In this document: positions 31,449 through 36,988 of the stretch, piece after piece | Layout: the number at the start of each line of letters is the position of its first letter | Numbering within the stretch: position 1 is the first letter of the stretch | From: JBPBQZ01 sp050955105 | GTDB taxonomy: Bacteria; Pseudomonadota; Gammaproteobacteria; Burkholderiales; Burkholderiaceae | NCBI GenBank assembly: GCA_050955105.1 | Contig: JBPBQZ010000038.1 | Location: 1 to 36,988 of the forward strand | Length of the DNA stretch: 36,988 bases | Reading direction: 5' to 3' | Notes under the pieces: generated by a model | What the model was told of the DNA's origin: nothing | The model's database searches: none | The model's input: the letters and a program-made list of their open reading frames with translations, nothing else | Made by a program: the position numbers and the translations under genes

Positions 31449-34199
31449 TCAGAAGTTGACGCTAAACATCGAACGTCCATCGATCTGCGGAGCGAGGTCG
31501 TGTTGCGCTTGCACGCCGCGCAAATCCGATCGCACCCTCTCGAGGCAGTATTCAACATGCTGCAAGTCGACAAGAACGCCCGCTTTCATGCGTAACAGCT
31601 CATGCACTGTCGATGGCACCCATTCCAGCGTCGTGCGCTCCTCCGGCGAATAATCCGGGTTCGTGCCGCGCTGGCTGTGTGCGAGCAGTCGCTCGGCGTT
31701 GTTGCGTTGCAATGGCTGCAGCGCCAACAAGCGCTGCCGCGCTGTCATCAACTGCTCTACCAGCTCGCTCACTTCCTGCAACCTATCTTGCTGCGCCTGA
31801 AGAACTGTCTCGCGCGTAAGCAGCAGTTCGTGCAATTGCAGCCGCTGCAAGGCGTCCACCGACTTTCGCGATTCGATGGATCCTCGCGAAAGCTGCGGCG
31901 GTGGAAACACAAAGCGCTGGGCCTGGGCCTGCAGTTGATGTTGTGTCGATTCCTGCGGGGGCTTCGCCAGACCAGGCGATTTGAAGTTCGACCGCCGCCC
32001 GGTTACAACGCTTATCGTCGACATCGGCGGCGGTGGCGAGGCGTCGCTGCCACTCCCGGCGGCCGTGCCAACACCGCTATCGCCAAGGGGTTGAATCTTG
32101 GCGTGCACTCCGGCGGTGCTGGTGGGTGACGGCGATCCCGCAATCCGAGAATCTTGAATCCTTGGCAAGGAATGCGGTGTTCCAAATGTATTTAGCTGCG
32201 GCAACTTCTCGTTTATCAATTCCTCGATCAGGGCTTCCAGTGCATGATGCTGCTGATGCGTGAATAGACCGAGCGCATTGTTGACGGGCGGTTCTGGTGG
32301 GCGACAAACGGCTGCCGCCGGACGGACTTCGGTCTTCTCGATGGGTACCACCGGCATCTCTCTATCGCCGATGCTCGGCGGCAACGGGAGTGACGGCCGC
32401 TTCGGCCCATCGCGCTTGATCGTCGCGTAGATCGGTTGAGTCGTTGTCTCACTGCCGGCCGGTTGCAGTGGCCCGGGTGACGACTGACTCGGTGTCGCCT
32501 GCGAACGAGCGCGCGATGGTTTGCTCAGCAGCCCTTCCAGGCGCGCGCGCAATGACTTGCTTTTCACCGACCCGTCATCGGAAGTAAGCGAGTAATCGGG
32601 AGATGGCTCGCGCGGGGGCCGCAGCGGCTCGCGTATATCCTGCTCGATATCGGTCAGCGATGACTCCCCGCTGGATGTACTGCCGACGCGTCGTGACGAC
32701 GCGCTGGCGGCCGGCTGGATCGAAGTCGGCCGCGATGCGCCTGACGAGGCGCTCCCCTGGTTGGCCATGGGACGAAAGGCGACGTTCAATACTTCCTCCT
32801 TAAAGGCCTCGTACATCTGTTCGAATGCTTCGAGGGCCGTTGTGAGATATACGGTCTGCGAAGCACCGGGCGGACGCGTCCATGCACTGGGGGCGGCGCC
32901 GATGCCTTTCATGTCTTCGTAGAGATTCGACGTGTGTCGGTTAAGCGAGGCAAACGTCGACGCGGCGCTATCGATGGGGAGTCCATGGACATCGCGCTCC
33001 TGGGGGTCAGACGCTCTCGCGAGGCGAAAGCAACCGACCGGTCCGCCAATCAGCTTGATGGCGAACGGATTGTCGACGTCGCACGGCAGGAATCGCAGCA
33101 CCAACGGCCCCTCTTCCGCGGTGAAGTAACGAGCATTACTAGCCAACGCCTCCAGGCGCGACCTGACGACGGCGAGATAGCCCAGCCATTCGCGCATTTC
33201 CGCGGGCGGCGTCGGCGCTCCGCTGATTGGCTTGGGAAAACCCAGTGGTTCTTTGACCGACATGAAGCCGTTCGCCAGCGCGCCGATTCGTACCGGCTCG
33301 GCGTGGTGCGCAAGCGTATGGATTACCGCCATGCGCTTCGCATCCAGCGGCCGCTCTGCCGCGCTCAGGGAATGTAGATGGCGAGTGATATGAAACGCGC
33401 GTGTGGTAGCGCGTGCCGCCTTCGACGTGTAGGAGCGGCTGTAGCTGAGCCTGCCCTCCAGTCCATCGGCCAGCGCTATGCCGCCCGGCGTCGTCTGGCT
33501 AGGAATAATCTCTGCACAGGCGCGGCTGCGCTTGCTCAGTTCCGTTGCGCGCTGCCTGACGGTGCGCTGGAAGACGGTCAGGGCGGCGTCACGCTCCGAC
33601 GCGCCGGAAGGTATCGCGGATGTCATCCCGGCAATCGCCTTAGCCGGCAGTCTGCCCACCTGCATCGCGTAAGTGCGCGCGCACGCCTGCTCGAGCGGCG
33701 TCAGACATTCGAACGGCTGGCCGTTCTTTTGATACCACTTCCAGGAAAAGAACACCGCGGCGCCCGCGGCTTCGCGCTTCGCCAGGCGCTCGCGCCATAC
33801 CGGAACATGTCGGCGCAGCCGGGTCTTCCAATTGTTACGGATCAGTATCAGACGCCCGCGCTCACCGAACATGCCCGTGACAAGACCATGCTGCCTGTTG
33901 CCTTTGTCGTTCACGAACTTGAAACCGATCGTGTCGGACGCATTCCATAGTGGCTTGAATTCGCCAAATTTTGACGAGAGATACTTGAAACGCCGTTGCG
34001 CAATTTTGTGCGGCGTGTCGGAGGTCGGTGCCATCGGCTGCGCAGCGCGGATCGGCGGCATCAGCGCTGGTCCGAAGCCGTCCGCCTCAGCCCCGCGCAC
34101 AAGCACTTGCTTGGGTCGCGTCACGCGCGGGTCAGTCAAATCATCGGCAAGATGGTGCTTGCCGTTAAGCAGGAGCGGAGGCAAAAAAGCCGCCCCCAT
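31449..34199 (-). CDS. Unknown 916-aa candidate effector with EPIYA-like motif, in the sct operon
   Basis: ATG 34199 is chosen because AAGGA lies six bases upstream; an ATG at 34217 would add six residues. I do not recognise the family. Residues 1-65 look disordered. Residues 65-480 seem a folded domain with no motif I can name (GFKFVNDKGNRQHGLVTGMF; FFSWKWYQKNGQPFECL; LVLRFLPCDVDNPFAIKLIG). Residues 485-775 are Ser/Pro-rich and disordered, with QPIYATIKR (Tyr591) followed by the proline-rich RPSLPLPPS. Residues 782-898 form a helical hairpin beginning LTRETVLQAQQDRLQ, like the repeats in the next gene. No membrane helix is seen. Size, modularity and the motif suggest a secreted effector, although it lies between sctO and sctP. 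Function unproven. Confidence 0.82.
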   Translation of the reverse strand: MGAAFLPPLLLNGKHHLADDLTDPRVTRPKQVLVRGAEADGFGPALMPPIRAAQPMAPTSDTPHKIAQRRFKYLSSKFGEFKPLWNASDTIGFKFVNDKGNRQHGLVTGMFGERGRLILIRNNWKTRLRRHVPVWRERLAKREAAGAAVFFSWKWYQKNGQPFECLTPLEQACARTYAMQVGRLPAKAIAGMTSAIPSGASERDAALTVFQRTVRQRATELSKRSRACAEIIPSQTTPGGIALADGLEGRLSYSRSYTSKAARATTRAFHITRHLHSLSAAERPLDAKRMAVIHTLAHHAEPVRIGALANGFMSVKEPLGFPKPISGAPTPPAEMREWLGYLAVVRSRLEALASNARYFTAEEGPLVLRFLPCDVDNPFAIKLIGGPVGCFRLARASDPQERDVHGLPIDSAASTFASLNRHTSNLYEDMKGIGAAPSAWTRPPGASQTVYLTTALEAFEQMYEAFKEEVLNVAFRPMANQGSASSGASRPTSIQPAASASSRRVGSTSSGESSLTDIEQDIREPLRPPREPSPDYSLTSDDGSVKSKSLRARLEGLLSKPSRARSQATPSQSSPGPLQPAGSETTTQPIYATIKRDGPKRPSLPLPPSIGDREMPVVPIEKTEVRPAAAVCRPPEPPVNNALGLFTHQQHHALEALIEELINEKLPQLNTFGTPHSLPRIQDSRIAGSPSPTSTAGVHAKIQPLGDSGVGTAAGSGSDASPPPPMSTISVVTGRRSNFKSPGLAKPPQESTQHQLQAQAQRFVFPPPQLSRGSIESRKSVDALQRLQLHELLLTRETVLQAQQDRLQEVSELVEQLMTARQRLLALQPLQRNNAERLLAHSQRGTNPDYSPEERTTLEWVPSTVHELLRMKAGVLVDLQHVEYCLERVRSDLRGVQAQHDLAPQIDGRSMFSVNF
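31505..31856 (-). repeat. Helical hairpin at the C-terminus of the 916-aa protein
   Basis: Encodes residues about 782-898, two amphipathic helices around a Pro/Asp-rich turn (GTNPDYSPEER). Its first helix (LLLTRETVLQAQQ) resembles those of repeats B and C in the neighbouring protein, suggesting a shared module. Confidence 0.5.
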
Positions 34200-34284
34200 G
34201 TGAGTCCTTAACGTCATCTACTATGCCCTGCCTTCCCGTAATTCTTCGTCCGCTTCACTCTTCTGAAAGGTGAATGCGGGTTAA

Positions 34285-34869
34285 TCAATATTGATCGAGT
34301 GGCGCGCACAAGCCCGCGCCAACGTCGGCATACCAACGCCGCAGCGTTGAGTCTTCGATGCTGTCTTGTTCGGCCGCCTCTGCCCGGTCGAGGTACTGGC
34401 GCTGCAGGCGCTCACGGAGTTGCCGAGCGCGCACTTTGATCTTGGTCCAGCCACGCGCCGCTTCGCGCGCCGCGGCGTCTGCCTCGTGCGCCGCGCGACT
34501 CGCCCGCTGATAGCTCGCCAGCAGTTCCACGCGCTGCGCGCGCAGCGCGGTCAAGCGCGCCGCATATCGGTGAAATGCCGTGGGAGCCAGATGCCGGCGA
34601 ACGTTGCCCTCGCCGGCATCGTCTGGATCGCTCCCATCGACGGCGCTATGTGAATCGCTACCGTGCCCTGAGCGAGCCGAGCACGACGAACCACTAAGCA
34701 TCCCCCACGCGTCGACCGCGGCACATTCGTTCTGCAATAACATCAATCGCGCCGCATGCTTTTTGTCGCGGGCATCGACCGCCGCCGCGGCAGCCCGGCA
34801 AGCAAGACCCTCGGCGCGTCTTTCGCGAGCGGTCTGTATGGTGCTGAGCGATAACAACGCGTCACTCAT
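34285..34869 (-). CDS. sctO: T3SS stalk protein SctO (YscO/InvI/FliJ-like)
   Basis: A 194-aa, mostly helical, charged protein: first helix LSLSTIQTARERRAEGLACR through residue 55, a Ser/Asp/Gly-rich loop (58-88), then a long second helix (RYAARLTALRAQRVELLASY through EAAEQD). A two-helix coiled coil coded directly after the ATPase is the SctO/FliJ arrangement, which links the ATPase to the export gate. Sequence conservation is low in this family, so the call leans on position. Its ATG overlaps the sctN stop (ATGA, 34866-34869). The middle loop is longer than usual. An 85-base gap separates it from the 916-aa gene. Confidence 0.85.
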   Translation of the reverse strand: MSDALLSLSTIQTARERRAEGLACRAAAAAVDARDKKHAARLMLLQNECAAVDAWGMLSGSSCSARSGHGSDSHSAVDGSDPDDAGEGNVRRHLAPTAFHRYAARLTALRAQRVELLASYQRASRAAHEADAAAREAARGWTKIKVRARQLRERLQRQYLDRAEAAEQDSIEDSTLRRWYADVGAGLCAPLDQY

Positions 34870-36215
34870 CGCAGGACCCGTTCTAGAGCTACCCGCATCG
34901 CGTCGTGTTGTTCGACTTGCCGCAGATCCTGCGCGAGAAATGCGCGCAGCGCGTCGATTCTGTCGAGGGCCTCATCGCCCAGCGCATCATGACCGCGCTG
35001 GTAGTCGCCCAACGACACCAGCAGTTCGATTTCCTCATGCTTCGCCAGTAAGGCACGCACGCGCTGCGCTGCCGCCAGCTGCGCGGCGTCCGCTACTTGC
35101 GTCATCACACGGGAACGACTCTTCAGCACGTCGATTGCAGGAAATCGGCCAGCCATCGCCAATTTCGATGACAACACGATGTGCCCATCCAATAGCGAAC
35201 GTGCTTCGTCAGCGATCGGTTCATTCAGATCGTCGCCTTCCACTAGCACCGTATAGACCGCCGTGATCGATCCTTGGCGGTGATTGCCCGCACGCTCGAG
35301 CAACTGCGGCAACGCGCTGAAGACCGACGGCGGAAAGCCGCGCCGCACCGGCAACTCCCCCGCGGCGAGACCTTTCTCACGTTCCGCGCGCGCGAAACGC
35401 GTGAGGCTGTCCATGATCAGCAGCACGCGTCGACCTTGCGCGCGAAAGTATTCGGCAATGGTGGTTGCCACGTAGGCCGCGCGACGACGTTCCATTGCCG
35501 GCTTGTCGGAGGTGGCAACGACGACCACCGTGCGACCTCGCACCGACGCCGACAACTCGTGCTCGAGGAACTCGTTGACCTCGCGGCCGCGCTCGCCGAT
35601 CAAGGCGAGCACGCAGACGTCGATATCGACGCCACGAGCGAGCATGCCGAGCAGCGACGTTTTGCCCATGCCGGCCGCGGCAAAGATGCCGATGCGTTGG
35701 CCCTCGCCAAGCGTCAACAAGCTATCTATGGCGCGCACGCCGGTATGCAGTGCCCGACGCACGCGCGGACGTTCGAGCGCCGCAGGACCTTCGCGCAAAA
35801 TGCTCATCGCAACACCCGCCGAGCGCGACTGTGGCGCGTCGTCGAGACGATTGCCGTTACCGTCGAGCACGCCGCCGAGTAGTGCGTCGCCGACCTCGAC
35901 CAGGTTTGCCGATCCAAGCCATTCAACGTGATGACGTGCCGATAGACCGATCGATTCCGCGCGCGGCAGCAAGGTCGCGCCGGCTTGGTCGAGCGCCACC
36001 ACCTCCGCCAAACCGACCGGCACGCGGCGCGGATCCAGCAAGCGACACAAATCGCCGATCGCCGCGCCGGGTAGCCGCGCGCGAATTGCCTGCCCGACGA
36101 TCGCATCGATGCGCGCACTGGCCTGCGGACGATGACCGGCATTGAAGGACGTTGCAACGCGCTGATACACCTCGAGTTGCTGTGCCAGCCGCTCGTCGAC
36201 GGCATCGCTTTTCAC
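34866..36215 (-). CDS. sctN: T3SS ATPase SctN
   Basis: A 449-aa F1-like ATPase that unfolds cargo and strips chaperones. The P-loop is AAAGMGKT at about 180-187 (the first Gly replaced by Ala, common in T3SS ATPases). Others are ALIGERGREVNEFLE, the Walker B region RRVLLIMDSLTRFARA, GFPPSVFSALPQLLERAG and VEGDDLNEPIADEARSLLDG. The C-terminal helical domain follows. The start chosen is GTG 36215, which overlaps the sctL stop as GTGA; a GTG at 36224 would add three residues. Length is typical. Confidence 0.97.
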   Translation of the reverse strand: MKSDAVDERLAQQLEVYQRVATSFNAGHRPQASARIDAIVGQAIRARLPGAAIGDLCRLLDPRRVPVGLAEVVALDQAGATLLPRAESIGLSARHHVEWLGSANLVEVGDALLGGVLDGNGNRLDDAPQSRSAGVAMSILREGPAALERPRVRRALHTGVRAIDSLLTLGEGQRIGIFAAAGMGKTSLLGMLARGVDIDVCVLALIGERGREVNEFLEHELSASVRGRTVVVVATSDKPAMERRRAAYVATTIAEYFRAQGRRVLLIMDSLTRFARAEREKGLAAGELPVRRGFPPSVFSALPQLLERAGNHRQGSITAVYTVLVEGDDLNEPIADEARSLLDGHIVLSSKLAMAGRFPAIDVLKSRSRVMTQVADAAQLAAAQRVRALLAKHEEIELLVSLGDYQRGHDALGDEALDRIDALRAFLAQDLRQVEQHDAMRVALERVLR

Positions 36216-36877
36216 CGCACGCACGACGACTCCATCGCCCGTTTCAACGCGGTCAGTGCACGCGGGAAATCGTCGGACAATTGCCAGCCACCGCTAGAGC
36301 TGCCGCCCTCGGCACGGTAGCCACCCATTCCCAATGTCGCATCAGTCTGGACGACGATCCGCAGATGCGGATGTGCGACCTGCCAGTCGGCGATCCAGCG
36401 CGCCGTAGTCACTTGGCGGCACGGGTGCACGTATAGATCGACGACACCCTCAGTGAGGCTTAGGCGCGCCAGGCCTTGGCCCACGAATCGATCGAAAGCC
36501 GTCGCATCAAGCGCGCCCATCAGGCCGTCGAGTGCATCGCCGATTACCTGAGCGATCAGATTGCGCTGCTCGAATACCGCACTCAGGCAGTCGTCGAGCA
36601 ATGCACAGTGGCGGGCCAACGCTTCGGCCTGTCCTGCGGCGCGCCCCGCCTCGCGGGCCTCGTCGCGTGCTTGCGCCGCAATGTCGTCCGCCTGCTGCAA
36701 GGCGTCTCGTACCAGGCGCGCCGCGACCCGCCGCGCACGCGCCAGCAGCGCATCGGCGCGGCGCAAAGTATCGAGACGTTCGCGGCGCACGATGAGCGTT
36801 GCGTCGTCCAGAATGAGCTCTGCCTTCGCGGCGCTGATCAAGTCGCTTACCAGATCCAATTGCGTACTCCCCAGCAC
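36212..36877 (-). CDS. sctL: T3SS ATPase regulator SctL
   Basis: A 221-aa YscL/FliH-like protein that joins the ATPase to SctQ. The N-terminal part has an Ala/Arg/Glu-rich long helix (ADALLARARRVAARLVRDAL, QADDIAAQARDEAREAGRAA) as in FliH. The C-terminal domain has VVDLYVHPCRQV and LRIVVQTDATLGMGG, matching the family's 'D-x-L-x-x-G-x-C'-like end (LGMGGYRAE). GTG 36877 is the likely start; the frame stays open further upstream but there it overlaps sctK. It overlaps sctN by four bases. Confidence 0.9.
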   Translation of the reverse strand: MLGSTQLDLVSDLISAAKAELILDDATLIVRRERLDTLRRADALLARARRVAARLVRDALQQADDIAAQARDEAREAGRAAGQAEALARHCALLDDCLSAVFEQRNLIAQVIGDALDGLMGALDATAFDRFVGQGLARLSLTEGVVDLYVHPCRQVTTARWIADWQVAHPHLRIVVQTDATLGMGGYRAEGGSSSGGWQLSDDFPRALTALKRAMESSCVR

Positions 36878-36988
36878 CAGATACGTCGAACAAAAGCGGC
36901 CAGCGAAGCGGTGCTGGCAGGATACGTGTGATCGGTCGCGGCGATCGTCCCAGGAAGAAGCAATTGCAGCGCGTGGCCAAGCGAATCG
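36847..36988 (-). CDS. sctK: C-terminal end of SctK-like sorting-platform protein (partial)
   Basis: A frame open at the right edge ends at a TAA at 36847-36849. The 46 visible codons read SLGHALQLLLPG ... AFVRRIWCWGVRNWIW-stop. A hydrophobic helix followed by a Trp-rich end, directly before sctL with a 31-base overlap, fits the end of SctK (YscK/HrpD/OrgA-like). The start lies beyond the window. With so few residues the call rests mainly on gene order. Confidence 0.6.
   Translation of the reverse strand, partial: DSLGHALQLLLPGTIAATDHTYPASTASLAAFVRRIWCWGVRNWIW

Noticed and set aside
1..36988. CRISPR arrays, tRNA or rRNA genes, insertion sequences, phage integrase or attachment sites
   Set aside because: No regularly spaced repeats, cloverleaf-like sequences, transposase or integrase reading frames were seen by eye, and the T3SS island has no visible mobile-element boundary in the window.

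Overview
The window looks like a chromosomal or megaplasmid segment of a beta-proteobacterium of the Burkholderiaceae (Burkholderia/Paraburkholderia-like). Supporting this are high G+C coding sequence, a short H-NS-type protein with the Burkholderia-style C-terminus, a DUF883 membrane protein, and a GDP-mannose/exopolysaccharide neighbourhood. The species cannot be named from this sequence alone.

Positions 1-8.6 kb hold ordinary accessory and housekeeping genes. On the minus strand are a yjbE-like secreted Thr/Gly-repeat peptide and the start of a yjbF/gfcB-like lipoprotein (exopolysaccharide export operon, running off the left edge). They are divergent from manC, which overlaps tail-to-tail with a GDP-mannose mannosyl hydrolase gene. 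Then come a CDF cation exporter, an H-NS-like protein, a HugZ-like flavin split-barrel protein, a DUF883 (ElaB/YqjD) protein with a clear terminator, an NsrR-like Rrf2 regulator, and a dienelactone hydrolase.

From about 8.7 kb to the right edge the window is a type III secretion system (T3SS). A plus-strand block (8.7-13.1 kb) encodes an unknown small protein, two paralogous tip/filament-like proteins, a two-helix translocator (SctE, YopB/IpaB type) and a one-helix translocator (SctB, YopD/IpaC type). A regulatory block (13.2-17.5 kb) has a BvgS-like hybrid sensor kinase between two different NarL/LuxR-type response regulators. A long minus-strand operon enters from the right and reads sctK(partial)-L-N-O-[916-aa protein]-[639-aa coiled-coil protein]-P-Q-[second SctQ C-terminal gene]-R-S-T-U-C-W-[chaperone-like gene]-V-[response regulator]. 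Nine of its gene junctions overlap by 4 or 8 bases, so translation is probably coupled. Basal-body genes sctD, sctI, sctJ and the needle gene sctF are not in the window and probably lie to the right.

The most unusual parts are these. (1) The secretin gene sctC carries about 150 residues that look like a class-I T3SS chaperone, placed before an internal Sec-type signal sequence. (2) A 916-aa protein encoded inside the apparatus operon has a disordered middle with an EPIYA-like motif (QPIYATI) followed by proline-rich sequence, suggesting an effector phosphorylated by host kinases. (3) Helical-hairpin repeats occur in that protein and three times in its 639-aa neighbour. (4) A free-standing SctQ C-domain gene follows a full-length sctQ. 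(5) The tip-like gene is duplicated. I regard the 916-aa/639-aa pair plus the chaperone-secretin fusion as the best candidates for something undescribed. All functional statements come from reading the sequence and from family knowledge; no database search was run.
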